Shown here: piece by piece, positions 34,120 to 43,671 of the stretch
Numbering within the stretch: position 1 is the first letter of the stretch
Layout: every line of letters starts with the position of its first letter
Source: Parabacteroides sp.
GTDB lineage: Bacteria > Bacteroidota > Bacteroidia > Bacteroidales > Tannerellaceae
Direction of reading: 5' to 3'
NCBI GenBank assembly: GCA_017937385.1
Contig: JAGBDR010000005.1
Span: 24,111-88,110 of the forward strand
DNA length: 64,000 nt
Program-made: the position numbers and the translations under genes
Notes under the pieces: generated by a model
What the model saw: the letters and a program-made list of their open reading frames with translations, nothing else
Databases searched by the model: none
What the model was told of the DNA's origin: nothing

Positions 34120-35937
34120 ATGATTTATTACCATTATGCCGAGTTAGTACATCGACAGGCTGAAAAATATGGTTCCCGTGCAGCATTGAAATATCGGGAT
34201 CATGCAACTGGGAAATGGTTGAAGATTTCTTGGAAAGAACTTTCTGAAAAAGTAATGCTGACGGCTAAGGCTATGGCTGAATTCGGGATTGGAGTACAGG
34301 AGAATATCGGGGTTTATTCACAGAATATGCCTCAATATTTATATACGGATTTCGGGGCATACGCGAACCGTGTGGTTTCCATTCCCATGTATGCGACCAA
34401 TTCTCCGGGGCAGATCGAGTATATCATTAATGATGCCCATATACATACATTGTTTGTCGGCGAACAGTTGCAATATAATAACGCATTCAAGGTACAGAAA
34501 GATTCTCAATACTTGAAGCGCTTGATTGTGTTTGACCCGTCTGTCAAGCTGAACCCGGAAGACAAGACTTCGATCTATTTTGACGATTTTCTGCGGCTGG
34601 GCGACAATGCGCATGCCGAGACAACGGTAAAGGTCCGTATGAACGAAGCGGTTCCGGAAGATTTGGCTACCATCATCTATACGTCCGGGACGACCGGCGA
34701 GTCGAAAGGCGTCATGCTCCATCATTCCAACTATCTGGAGGCCATGCGCATTCACGATATCCGTCTTCCGATGGTGTCGGATAAAGATCTTACCATGTGT
34801 TTCCTGCCGCTGACTCATATATTTGAAAAAGCGTGGGCGTATTATTGCCTGCACAAGGGAGTGACGATTGCAATCAATCAAGATCCTAAAATGATTCAGA
34901 AGACCTTGCCTGAGGTTCATCCTACTTTGATGTGCAATGTTCCCCGTTTCTGGGAGAAGGTGTATGCCGGGGTACAAGAAAAGATTAATTCTTCGTCTCC
35001 CACGATGAAGAAAATCTTTTTGGATGCGATCGAGACCGGGCGCAAGTACAACTTGGAGTATAAGAACAGAGGCATCCCGGCTCCTATGGGCTTGAAGTTG
35101 AAGTTCAAGATGTATGACAGAACGGTCTTCACGCTGCTGAAACGGGTGTTGGGGATCGAACGCGGACGCTTGTTTCCGGTGGCCGGTGCGCCGCTTTCGG
35201 ATATGGTCAATGAGTTCCTGCAGTCTGTCAATATCCCGATCGTGTATGGCTACGGCTTGAGCGAGACGACGGCGACCGTCTGCTTCTATCCTGAAACCGG
35301 ATTCCGGTTCGGCTCGATCGGAGACATTATGCCGGATGTACAGGTACGGATCGACCCGGAGAATAACGAAATCTTGGTAAAAGGCAAGACCGTGATGTCC
35401 GGTTACTATAATAAGCCGGCCGAGAATGAAAAGGCATTTACGGAAGACGGCTATTTCCGGACGGGAGATGCCGGAAGGATGGAAGGAAACACGTTGTTCT
35501 TTACCGAACGTATCAAGGATTTGTATAAAACATCGAACGGCAAGTACATCGCTCCGCAAGCCATTGAAATGGCGATGAGCAGTGGGAAATATATCGAACA
35601 GATTGCCGTCATCGGCGATCAGCGCAAGTTTGTCAGTGCGTTGATTGTCCCCGCTTATCCGTTGTTGGAACAGTATGCGGAAGAGAAGGGACTGGATGTC
35701 AGAAGCCGGGAAGAACTGGTCAATCATAAGGAAATCCATCGTCTGCTTGAAACGCACATAGAGGAAAGCCAGAAGAATCTGGCCCCATACGAGAAGATCA
35801 AGCGTTTCACCTTGTTGCCCGAACCGTTTGCCATGGGTTGCGAACTGACGGATACGCTCAAGCTCCGCCGTTCAGTCATCTTGAGGAAGTATGCGGATAC
35901 GATTGAAAAGATGTATGAAGAGGTTTCGAATACATGA
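34120..35937 (+). CDS. Long-chain fatty acid-CoA ligase (AMP-forming)
   Basis: 605 residues, of the Bacteroidota FadD/FACL type. Activates fatty acids to acyl-CoA through an acyl-adenylate, in the cytoplasm or at the inner membrane. The AMP-binding loop is TIIYTSGTTGESKGVMLHHS (about residues 188-207). YGYGLSETTATVCFYP carries the A5 motif, GYFRTGDAGRMEGN the A7 motif, and TSNGKYIAPQAIE has the C-terminal lysine region. A TATTTTTG element lies at 34088-34095, 25 bp before the ATG. Single gene, no terminator seen. Confidence 0.93.
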   Translation: MIYYHYAELVHRQAEKYGSRAALKYRDHATGKWLKISWKELSEKVMLTAKAMAEFGIGVQENIGVYSQNMPQYLYTDFGAYANRVVSIPMYATNSPGQIEYIINDAHIHTLFVGEQLQYNNAFKVQKDSQYLKRLIVFDPSVKLNPEDKTSIYFDDFLRLGDNAHAETTVKVRMNEAVPEDLATIIYTSGTTGESKGVMLHHSNYLEAMRIHDIRLPMVSDKDLTMCFLPLTHIFEKAWAYYCLHKGVTIAINQDPKMIQKTLPEVHPTLMCNVPRFWEKVYAGVQEKINSSSPTMKKIFLDAIETGRKYNLEYKNRGIPAPMGLKLKFKMYDRTVFTLLKRVLGIERGRLFPVAGAPLSDMVNEFLQSVNIPIVYGYGLSETTATVCFYPETGFRFGSIGDIMPDVQVRIDPENNEILVKGKTVMSGYYNKPAENEKAFTEDGYFRTGDAGRMEGNTLFFTERIKDLYKTSNGKYIAPQAIEMAMSSGKYIEQIAVIGDQRKFVSALIVPAYPLLEQYAEEKGLDVRSREELVNHKEIHRLLETHIEESQKNLAPYEKIKRFTLLPEPFAMGCELTDTLKLRRSVILRKYADTIEKMYEEVSNT

Positions 35938-36029
35938 GGGGTTTCTCATGTAGACGGGTGAATGGCGGCATTTTATATAGTTAGGAAAATTGCGTACCTT
36001 TGCAGTAATAAATTAAAACAGGAATTTTT

Positions 36030-37155
36030 ATGATTACATCAGACCAACTACACAATGTGTTGGAGCGCGAGCAGGCGCTGAGGGGGTATCTTTGACATAG
36101 ATGGCAAGACCATCCAGTTGGAAGAAGAAGAGTTGCGCACGCATGATCCCGGTTTCTGGGAAGATGCCAAGCGGGCAGAAATCCAGATGAAGAAAGTGAA
36201 GGAACTGAAAAAGTGGATCGAGCTTTATAACGAGGTTCATGGGGCGGCTGAAGAATTGCAGTTGGCATACGAGTATGTAAAAGAAGGGATCGTCAGCGAG
36301 GAAGAGGTGGACGAAGCCTATGGCAAGGCGATCCAGTTGGTGGAAAGCCTGGAGTTCCGCAATATGTTGCGTCAGGAGGCCGACCAGATGAGTTGCGTGT
36401 TGAAGATCAATTCCGGTGCCGGAGGCACGGAGAGCCAGGACTGGGCTTCCATGTTGCTCCGTATGTACACACGCTGGGCAGAGGCGAACGGCTATAAGAT
36501 TTCCGTTGCCAACTACCAGGATGGGGATGAGGCCGGTATCAAGACTGCCACTCTCAATCTCGAAGGCGACTATGCTTACGGGTATCTGAAGGGCGAAAAC
36601 GGTGTGCATCGTCTCGTGCGTGTATCTCCTTATAATGCACAGGGCAAGCGAATGACCTCGTTCGCTTCTGTTTTTGTGACTCCGCTGGTAGACGATACGA
36701 TCGAGGTGAAGATCGACCAGGCTGCCATCTCTTGGGATACGTTCCGTTCGGGAGGTGCCGGCGGGCAGAATGTGAACAAGGTGGAGTCCGGCGTACGTTT
36801 GCGTTATCAGTTTAAAGATCCTTATACGGGTGAAGAAGAAGAAATCTTGATCGAGAATACGGAAACCCGCGACCAGCCTAAGAACCGTGAGAATGCGATG
36901 CGTCAGTTGCGCTCCATCTTGTACGACAAGGAACTGCAACATCGTATGGAAGAGCAGGCGAAGGTGGAAGCCGGGAAGAAGAAAATCGAATGGGGTTCCC
37001 AGATCCGTAGCTACGTGTTCGATGACCGCCGTGTGAAAGACCATCGTACCAATTACCAGACTTCCGATGTCGCTGGTGTGATGGATGGCAAAATTGATGA
37101 TTTCATCAAGGCTTACCTGATGGAATTCGGCGCTGAAGGATCTGCCGAAAAGTAA
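36030..37155 (+). CDS. prfB: Peptide chain release factor 2, programmed +1 frameshift
   Basis: The first 21 codons read from ATG 36030 to CTT 36090-36092, then meet TGA at 36093. Slippage by one base puts the ribosome on GAC at 36094, and the frame continues to 37155, about 374 residues in all. The sequence before the slip contains AGGGGGTAT, the Shine-Dalgarno-like spur that stimulates this event, and CTTTGAC is the canonical slip site. The main part carries the GGQ loop (RSGGAGGQNVNKVESGVRLR), and the anticodon-like region is RVSPYNAQGKR, with SPY where SPF is usual. RF2 ends translation at UGA and UAA. The frameshift autoregulates its own supply. Confidence 0.96.
36081..36096 (+). promoter_or_regulatory. 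prfB frameshift site
   Basis: AGGGGGTATCTTTGAC: spur, slippery CTT, in-frame UGA and shifted GAC. It works when RF2 is scarce and the UGA is read slowly. Confidence 0.95.
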
Positions 37156-37225
37156 GATTGTACTTGATATTCTGATTATTCGTCTTTGTTCTCTTCCCTT
37201 TTCGTAGGACAGGGAAGAGGACAAA

Positions 37226-37407
37226 ATGGCTAAAAAAAACGATCGTTTCTTTTAGCCATTGCAAAGATACAAAAAATGGAAAAAAACAAAGACTCCAATA
37301 TCCATTATTCTTTGTTACACAAATTCTTGAGGAAATAAGACATTTCGGTAATTCTTTTCTACAGCGATAAAAAAATGGCTAAAAAAAACGATCGTTTTTT
37401 TAGCCAT
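37226..37407. repeat. Candidate invertible promoter element: two palindromes enclosing 115 bp
   Basis: Copy 1 (37226-37259) and copy 2 (37375-37407) are nearly identical 33-34 bp palindromes: ATGGCTAAAAAAAACGA, then TCGTTT..TTTAGCCAT. Being palindromic, each is both a direct and an inverted repeat of the other. Between them 115 bp hold a strong -7 element pointing left, away from the capsule locus at 37468. The AAACGATCGT centre is close to the Mpi-type recombination consensus I recall for Bacteroides fragilis capsule promoters. Copy 2 is followed by a T run, so either copy could also act as a terminator. No recombinase gene is in the window. Confidence 0.6.
37262..37290 (-). promoter_or_regulatory. 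Promoter inside the candidate switch, pointing toward prfB
   Basis: On the minus strand TTTG (37290-37287), 17 bp, then TATCTTTG (37269-37262) followed by CA. Spacing is 2 bp short of ideal. No matching plus-strand promoter is seen between 37260 and 37467. Confidence 0.55.
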
Positions 37408-37467
37408 TTTTTCGTCGTTACGGAATGTGACTGACGGTCATTTCTTAGTATTTGAAGTTTAGTAAAA

Positions 37468-38553
37468 ATGGATTGTATAGTGTTGATTGTCATTTGTTTG
37501 ATAAATTCAATCTTGATTTCTTTTTTTATTATATCTCGTATATTGGTAGTGGCTTTCCAAAAGTGCCTGTTCGATGTTATTGATGACCGGAAAGTTCATC
37601 GTGGAGTAGTTCCGCGTTTAGGTGGCGTTTCTTTCGTCCCTTCCATTCTGGCCACATTCTTTTTGTTTGCAGGACTCCATTACCTGTTTGGTTGTGAAAT
37701 TCCGGAAGAGAAGTGGGATGATGTCATTTCAAAATTCTGCTTTTTATTTATCGGATTGATTTTCTTGTGCTTTGCTGGTATAAGAGATGATTTGGTGAGG
37801 CTGGATTATCGTTCGAAGTTTGTCGTACAGATTATTGCCGCAACCCTGATTCCATTATCCGGATTGTGTGTCGATAATTTGTTCGGCTTATTCGGTATTT
37901 ATGAGTTGCCACATGAAGCGGCTGTCCCATTGACTATTTTGTTGGTTGTGTTTATATGCAATGCCATTAATTTGATTGATGGCATTGACGGATTGGCGTC
38001 CGGGTTGAGTGGCATATCGTTGGTTATTTTGGGATATTTGTATATTCAGGCAGGATTATGGATATATGCGTTTCTTGCATTTGTTTCGTTTGCTGTACTG
38101 ATCCCTTTTTTCTATTACAATGTATTCGGACGGGTGAGTTCTCATACAAAAATTTTCATGGGTGATACCGGCAGTCTGACATTAGGTTATATACAATCTT
38201 TTTTGATTATCCGTTATTGCAATGCCATTCCGGAGGCAAACATTTGTTCTGACGGGATGGTCCTAATGGCTTTTTCTACTTTGCTTATTCCTATGTTCGA
38301 TGTGGTAAGGGTCATGTTTATCCGTTGGCGTACGAATAAGAATTTGTTTGTTGCGGATAAAAATCATATTCATCATAAACTGTTGAAAATGGGATTCACC
38401 CAACGGCAAGCCCTGTTGACGATATTGGCAATGGCCTGCTTGTTCGATGGTCTGAATTTTTGTCTGGCTCCTTATATGGATAAAAGCCTGCTGATCGCTA
38501 TTTGTATTTTCGTATGGGTGGTTTTTAACAGGTGCTGTAGTCGATATCTGTGA
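37468..38553 (+). CDS. MraY/WecA-family sugar-phosphate undecaprenyl transferase
   Basis: 361 residues, about ten membrane spans. Starts glycan assembly by moving a sugar-1-phosphate from UDP-sugar to undecaprenyl phosphate at the inner membrane. Motifs: RKVHRGVVPRLGGVSF, AGIRDDLVRLDYRSKF (the DD pair), CNAINLIDGIDGLASGLSG, TKIFMGDTGSLTLGYIQS, and KNHIHHKLLKMGFTQRQ. First gene of the surface polysaccharide locus. Its stop overlaps the GTG start of the flippase gene (GTGA), so the two are coupled. The nearest upstream promoter that I can see points the other way. Confidence 0.95.
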   Translation: MDCIVLIVICLINSILISFFIISRILVVAFQKCLFDVIDDRKVHRGVVPRLGGVSFVPSILATFFLFAGLHYLFGCEIPEEKWDDVISKFCFLFIGLIFLCFAGIRDDLVRLDYRSKFVVQIIAATLIPLSGLCVDNLFGLFGIYELPHEAAVPLTILLVVFICNAINLIDGIDGLASGLSGISLVILGYLYIQAGLWIYAFLAFVSFAVLIPFFYYNVFGRVSSHTKIFMGDTGSLTLGYIQSFLIIRYCNAIPEANICSDGMVLMAFSTLLIPMFDVVRVMFIRWRTNKNLFVADKNHIHHKLLKMGFTQRQALLTILAMACLFDGLNFCLAPYMDKSLLIAICIFVWVVFNRCCSRYL

Positions 38554-40019
38554 TTTCTTCTATCAAATCTAATTTTGCACTGAACCTGGCCAATACGGTT
38601 TCCGGATTGCTGTTTCCTCTGATAACATTTCCCTATGTTTCACGGATCTTGCTGGCAGAGGGAATCGGGCAGGTACAGTTTTATCAAGGGATAATAAACT
38701 ATATCTCCCTTTGTTCGGCATTGGGTATTCCTTTGTATGCGGTGCGTGAAGTCGCCCGTGTGAGGAATGACGAGGTTCGCTTGTGCAAGATGGCAATCGA
38801 AATCTTGTTGCTGCATTCGGCATTGACCTTGGTGGGATATGTTGCGGTGTACATACTGGTGGTAACCGTAGCGAAAATTCAAGTGGATATCCCTTTGTTT
38901 TTATTGTTAAGTACCAATCTGTTTTTTGCGGCTATTGGGGTTTCCTGGTTTTATCAAGGGGTAGAAGATTTCAAATACATTACGATAAGAGGTATTGCGG
39001 TCCGTCTGTTTTCATTGGTATGCCTGTTTGTCTTTGTCCGGGACAAGTCGGATTTGTTCTATTATGCCGCTATTACTGTTATGGCAAATGTAGGGAGTAA
39101 TTTGTTCAACTTTGTCCGCTTACGGAAATGTTTGAAAATAGACCTGTTGTGCCTGAAAGAATTACATCCTTTAAGACATTTGCGGCCGGCTTTGAAGATA
39201 TTTGTCGTGAATCTGGTGATCAGCGTGTATGTGAATTTGGATTCTGTCATGCTTGGATTCATGAAAAACGAGGCGGCGGTAGGTTATTATACGGTGTCTA
39301 CCCGTATAATCAGATCTATTTTGGGGATTGTTCAATCGTTGGGGACAGTCTTATTGCCTCATCTTACAAATTTGGTGAGCAACAACCGTATGGAGGAGTT
39401 CCGGAAACTTGTGGGTAAGGCGATCGATTTCACGCTGGCTATCAGTTTGCCCATGACGGTCGGATTGATATTTATGGCAAAACCCTTGATACATTTCTTT
39501 TGCGGGTATGGGTTTGAACCCGCTATCTTGACAACGCAAATCATGGCACCGCTCATATTGTTTCTATCTCTATCCAGAATTATGAGCTGGCAGATCTTGT
39601 TTCCGCTGGGAAAAGAAAGATTGGTGGCTTATGTGATGTTGGCGGGAACCTTTGTGAATTTTGTTTTGAACTTGCTTTTTATACCTTCTTATTCCCAGCA
39701 AGGTGCAGGTGTTGCGACTTGTGTGGCGGAATGTTTGACGGCGGTTATATCGATAGTCTTGGCCCGGAAATATGTTCGGGTGAAGCTCTTTTCCACTGAG
39801 AATCTTTATTATTATATCGTGAGCCTTTTTATGGCTGTTTGGCTTTATATATGGAGAAAATTGCTGGCTGATGAAACAGGATATGTGTTTATCGGCATAT
39901 TGTCTTCGGTCTTGATTTATGGCGGATTTTTGTGGTATAAAGGGGATACATTTATATTCCAGTTTCGGAGGGCGTTTGTGGGTTTGTTGGATAAGAATGT
40001 TTTCAGAGGAAGGATTTAG
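38550..40019 (+). CDS. Wzx-type polysaccharide flippase
   Basis: 489 residues with about 14 hydrophobic spans. Belongs to the MATE/polysaccharide biosynthesis family that moves lipid-linked repeat units across the inner membrane. SNFALNLANTVSGLLFPLIT and FPYVSRILLAEGIGQVQFYQ at the N-terminus are the family opening; GVSWFYQGVEDFKYITIRGI and NLDSVMLGFMKNEAAVGYYT are also conserved. GTG start overlapping the transferase stop by 4 bp. Confidence 0.92.
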   Translation: MISSIKSNFALNLANTVSGLLFPLITFPYVSRILLAEGIGQVQFYQGIINYISLCSALGIPLYAVREVARVRNDEVRLCKMAIEILLLHSALTLVGYVAVYILVVTVAKIQVDIPLFLLLSTNLFFAAIGVSWFYQGVEDFKYITIRGIAVRLFSLVCLFVFVRDKSDLFYYAAITVMANVGSNLFNFVRLRKCLKIDLLCLKELHPLRHLRPALKIFVVNLVISVYVNLDSVMLGFMKNEAAVGYYTVSTRIIRSILGIVQSLGTVLLPHLTNLVSNNRMEEFRKLVGKAIDFTLAISLPMTVGLIFMAKPLIHFFCGYGFEPAILTTQIMAPLILFLSLSRIMSWQILFPLGKERLVAYVMLAGTFVNFVLNLLFIPSYSQQGAGVATCVAECLTAVISIVLARKYVRVKLFSTENLYYYIVSLFMAVWLYIWRKLLADETGYVFIGILSSVLIYGGFLWYKGDTFIFQFRRAFVGLLDKNVFRGRI

Positions 40020-40057
40020 TCCGGAAACAGGTATTAATTCAAAAAATAAATGGCAGT

Positions 40058-40756
40058 ATGAAGAATAAGACATGGATAGTAATTTTACTGGTAAGCATTA
40101 TGAATGGGGTTACCGTTTTTGCCCAGAAAACAGACCGTTCATCGACTCGGTATGATTGGAAGGAACAATGGTTTGCTCAGGTACAGGCAGGCGGTAGTTA
40201 TATGTGTGCCGAGAATATACGGTTCGGCCCTTTTTTTAAAGGAACAGGTGTTTCGTATGCCGTATCTTTGGGTAAATTTTTTACTCCGGTCTGGGGAATG
40301 CGTATGAAGTTCTTCGGCGGAGGGAATAAAGGCAAGTATTATTCGGATAAAAGCAGTGAAGCCGTTTATCGTTTCAGCCATGTCGGTGGTACGGCTGAGG
40401 TGATGTTTGACTTGTTGAACTGTTTCAGAGATGAGGAAACAGCCGGACAATCCCGTTGGGATTTTAATCTGATCTTGGGTCCGGGTGTTGTTCATACCTA
40501 TAATTTCGACCGGAAAGGAGAGGAATACGCCTATGGCCTTAATGCATCTCCCCGCAACCATTTCATGCTTTACGGAGGAGCGGAAGTCCAGTATCGTTTA
40601 GACCGTCATTGGGGACTCTCGTTGGAGGCCGGCACGGAATGGATGAGAGATGAATATAATGGTGTGGTATATGGCAGAGGACTGGATGGGCATCTGGGCG
40701 TGTTGTTGGGGGTTAGGTATGTTTTTGGGGAAAAGGTGAGGACAGGAGGTGATTGA
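40058..40756 (+). CDS. Outer-membrane beta-barrel-like protein
   Basis: 232 residues. Signal peptide MKNKTWIVILLVSIMNGVTV with cleavage at FAQ. Alternating aromatic and glycine-rich strands (WFAQVQAGGSYMCAENIRFG, FMLYGGAEVQYRLDRHWGLS, HLGVLLGVRYVFGE) fit a small eight- to ten-strand barrel. Located between flippase and polymerase genes, so probably made with the polysaccharide. No assigned role. Confidence 0.7.
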   Translation: MKNKTWIVILLVSIMNGVTVFAQKTDRSSTRYDWKEQWFAQVQAGGSYMCAENIRFGPFFKGTGVSYAVSLGKFFTPVWGMRMKFFGGGNKGKYYSDKSSEAVYRFSHVGGTAEVMFDLLNCFRDEETAGQSRWDFNLILGPGVVHTYNFDRKGEEYAYGLNASPRNHFMLYGGAEVQYRLDRHWGLSLEAGTEWMRDEYNGVVYGRGLDGHLGVLLGVRYVFGEKVRTGGD

Positions 40757-40796
40757 TTTTATTGTGGATTGGGTCATAATCAACGGAAAGTAACCA

Positions 40797-41990
40797 ATGG
40801 TTTATATCCTTTTGTTATTATATTTGCTTTATCTCACTATTAAGTATGATGTACTTGGGGGTAAGCAATATAAAATGACGCATTTTTATATTGTTCTTAT
40901 TGGGTTCATACTTATAAGTGGTTTTAGGTATCGTTTAGGTACGGATACATATATTTATATGTCTGAGTTTAATTATTATCCTGATTTATCACATTTGAAA
41001 ATGAGTGAATTTTCAAATTGGCGATATCCTCCTTTATGGATAATATTAAATTCGTTCGCAAGAACTATTGGGGGATTTGTTTTGGTTCAGTTTCTTGTGA
41101 GTATAATACATATAGGTCTTTTAGGTTTAGTCCTAAAAAGGTTATCGTCAACCTTGCTTTTTTCTACACTTCTATTTTATTACCTATTTGATTATACAAG
41201 GTTTAATATGGAAGTGATGCGTGAGGCTATTTCGGTATCATGTTTCCTGATGGCCTTGTTAGCTTTGGATAAAGGCCGTATAATAAGTGTGTTTCTTTAT
41301 ATGGTAATAGCATTTTTATTTCATATCTATTCTTTTCTTGTTTTCCTCCTGTTTCTATTCTATTTCAAGGTGTTAGCAAAGAAGCCTGTGTTAAGTGTTG
41401 TTTCTGTAATATGTATTGCTGTTATTTGTATAGTCGAGAAAAATTTTTTTATAGACTTAATAGTAAGTTGCGTGGCTGGAACTGATACAATTTATACAGA
41501 CCGTATTATTTCTTATTCTCAATCTCCTATGTATGGTGAAACAGATTTTAGCTGGATCGGTATTTTGATTATATTTTCGTTGCCGGTATTGTATATGATC
41601 ATGTTATTTCTAACTAAAAAATATTACCATAGGTATATAAATATAAATCCTCAAATATTTAATGCTGCAATTTATTTGTCAATTACTTTTATCCTATTAA
41701 AATATTCGTTTATTATTATAGTTCGAATGTGCAACTATTTTGATATATTTACTTTTCTTTTGATTGGGTTGTTTTTTAAATCTATATATGTAAAAATCGA
41801 AAATTTCAAACAACGTATTTTGACTTTTGTTTTCCTGATTTTTATTCCTATATTCTGTTCTTATCAAAAAAAAATGAAGAAAGATGATTTGGTGGAATCG
41901 GAAAAAAGGTATTCACGTTATTATCCTTATAGTTCTATCTTTGATAAAACGATGGATTCAAAACGAGAACATATATTTTCTTATAGATAA
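40797..41990 (+). CDS. EpsG-family polysaccharide polymerase (Wzy-like)
   Basis: 397 residues, about ten spans, AT-rich compared with genes outside the locus. N-terminal pattern KMTHFYIVLIGFILISGFRY, RLGTDTYIYMSEF and later DYTRFNMEVMREAISVSCFL are EpsG signatures (the RxGTDxxxY motif). It would polymerise repeat units in the periplasm. Function within this locus is inferred from family and position. Confidence 0.85.
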   Translation: MVYILLLLYLLYLTIKYDVLGGKQYKMTHFYIVLIGFILISGFRYRLGTDTYIYMSEFNYYPDLSHLKMSEFSNWRYPPLWIILNSFARTIGGFVLVQFLVSIIHIGLLGLVLKRLSSTLLFSTLLFYYLFDYTRFNMEVMREAISVSCFLMALLALDKGRIISVFLYMVIAFLFHIYSFLVFLLFLFYFKVLAKKPVLSVVSVICIAVICIVEKNFFIDLIVSCVAGTDTIYTDRIISYSQSPMYGETDFSWIGILIIFSLPVLYMIMLFLTKKYYHRYININPQIFNAAIYLSITFILLKYSFIIIVRMCNYFDIFTFLLIGLFFKSIYVKIENFKQRILTFVFLIFIPIFCSYQKKMKKDDLVESEKRYSRYYPYSSIFDKTMDSKREHIFSYR

Positions 41991-42115
41991 AACAAAGAGG
42001 ATTAAGAAAAATGGTAGACAAGTTCGTGAAGATGCGTTTTAGCAATATGAATCGGAAGCAGTGGTTAATCAATGGATACGACTGATAGAACAACAATAGT
42101 AAAACAAAAGAAATA

Positions 42116-43201
42116 ATGAGAATTCTTCATGTTATACCTCAGTTATGTATCGGTAATGGTGCAGCAAGAATTTTAAAAGATTTAGCGGACTATCAAATCG
42201 CTCATGGAAACTTAGTGACGGTTGTTTCTTTATCTGCAAAATTACCTTCTTATGACAAAGATTTGGAGAATTTAGGTTGTAAGGTTGTTTATTTGGAGAA
42301 TAGAAGATTTTCTTTATATAATCCTAAATTTTTTTTTCAACTGATAAAAATAATTAGAGAGTATGATGTTGTTCATGTACATTTGTTTTCTGCTCTTTAT
42401 TGGGTAGCATTAGCGAAGTTTTTTTCTTCAGCCTCATGTAAATTAGTATTGACAGAACATAGTTCATTCAATAATCGTCAATCTATTAAGATATTAAAGC
42501 CAATAGAAAAATTTATTTATTCTAGATATGATGCTATTGTTGCTGTCTCTAATAGTGTTTATGAGTGTTTTAAATACTATTTGGGTGATACCGGTAAATG
42601 GTTTATAATTAATAATGGTATTAAAATAGATGATATTATGCGTTGTTCTGCTATTGATAGAGAAAAGTTAAATGTTCCCAATAATGTGACTTTGATAGTT
42701 CAGGTTGCAAGATTTGAGTCACAAAAGGATCAAAAAACTTTGATAAAAGCTTTGTCTCTTCTTTCTGATGATTTTTATGCCGTATTTGTTGGAAGTGGCA
42801 GTTTACTTGCTGAACATAATAAACTTGCCCAAAATCTTCATTTGTCTGATCGTGTTATTTTCTTAGGTATGAGAGATGATGTGTATTCTATATTGAAAAC
42901 TTCGGATATTGTTGTTATGTCATCTCATTTTGAGGGTTTTTGTTTGGCGGCAGCAGAAGGTATGGTAGCAGGAAAACCTATTGTAGCTTCTAATGTAGAT
43001 GGGCTTAGAGATGTAGTGGCGAATGCTGGAATTTTATTCAGCCCCAATGATGAAGTCGAATTAGCATCTTGCCTTTTTAAATTAAAGAAGGATAAGAACT
43101 ATTACAATATGATTGCCAATAAATGTAAGCAAAGGGGGTTGTGTTTTAGCTCGAAAAAGATGGCAGAGTCTTATTGGCGGCTTTATAATAAATTAATGTA
43201 G
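42116..43201 (+). CDS. GT4-family glycosyltransferase
   Basis: 361 residues, GT-B fold. The N-terminal domain opens MRILHVIPQLCIGNGAARIL. The C-terminal domain has VQVARFESQKDQKTLIKALS and the donor-binding ESSxE-like motif SSHFEGFCLAAAEGMVAGKP, then IVASNVDGLRDVV. It transfers a sugar to the growing repeat unit on the cytoplasmic face. Sugar not known. Low G+C, as for its neighbours. Confidence 0.92.
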   Translation: MRILHVIPQLCIGNGAARILKDLADYQIAHGNLVTVVSLSAKLPSYDKDLENLGCKVVYLENRRFSLYNPKFFFQLIKIIREYDVVHVHLFSALYWVALAKFFSSASCKLVLTEHSSFNNRQSIKILKPIEKFIYSRYDAIVAVSNSVYECFKYYLGDTGKWFIINNGIKIDDIMRCSAIDREKLNVPNNVTLIVQVARFESQKDQKTLIKALSLLSDDFYAVFVGSGSLLAEHNKLAQNLHLSDRVIFLGMRDDVYSILKTSDIVVMSSHFEGFCLAAAEGMVAGKPIVASNVDGLRDVVANAGILFSPNDEVELASCLFKLKKDKNYYNMIANKCKQRGLCFSSKKMAESYWRLYNKLM

Positions 43202-43356
43202 TTGCTCAGTATTCAAAGGTCACATGCGTTATGTTGTTTTTTAAGATAAAAGTCAAGAAGAATATTTGTGACCTGACTAAAAGTAAGTATTTTAGTGGTG
43301 GTAACTATCATGCGGTGGCTGTAAATCAATAGATAATATGTTTATTTTGTACAACC

Positions 43357-43671
43357 ATGAGGAAGGACGATATATTATATTCTCTTAGGGCTTTGATAAA
43401 GCAAGTGATGCCAGCTGGGACAAAGGTTTTTTTGTTTGGTTCGCAAGCCCGTGGTGATGTCCATGATGAATCAGATTGGGATATCTTAATATTGTTGGAC
43501 AAGGAAAAGATAACCTCTGCTGATTTTGATACTTATGCCTATCCTTTAATCGACTTAGGGTGGCAATTGGGCGAATATTTTAGCACTAAGTTATATACCT
43601 TTACTGAATGGATGAAACGTAAGGGTACTCCTTTTTTTAAGAATGTGGAATTGGATGGCATAGAACTATGA
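43357..43671 (+). CDS. Minimal nucleotidyltransferase (MNT-type)
   Basis: 104 residues. KVFLFGSQARGDVHDESDWD then ILILLD holds the GSxARG and the two acidic residues (SDWDI) of the pol-beta-like fold. Such proteins normally pair with a HEPN toxin encoded next to them, which they neutralise by adding AMP. Here the next overlapping frame is only 18 residues long (43668-43724), so the partner appears to have been lost. AT-rich like the capsule genes. Confidence 0.85.
   Translation: MRKDDILYSLRALIKQVMPAGTKVFLFGSQARGDVHDESDWDILILLDKEKITSADFDTYAYPLIDLGWQLGEYFSTKLYTFTEWMKRKGTPFFKNVELDGIEL

Noticed and set aside
34339-35757. 472-codon minus-strand frame over the acyl-CoA ligase
   Set aside because: Antisense shadow of a conserved gene.
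36034-37224. 396-codon minus-strand frame over prfB
   Set aside because: Antisense shadow; prfB with its frameshift explains the region fully.
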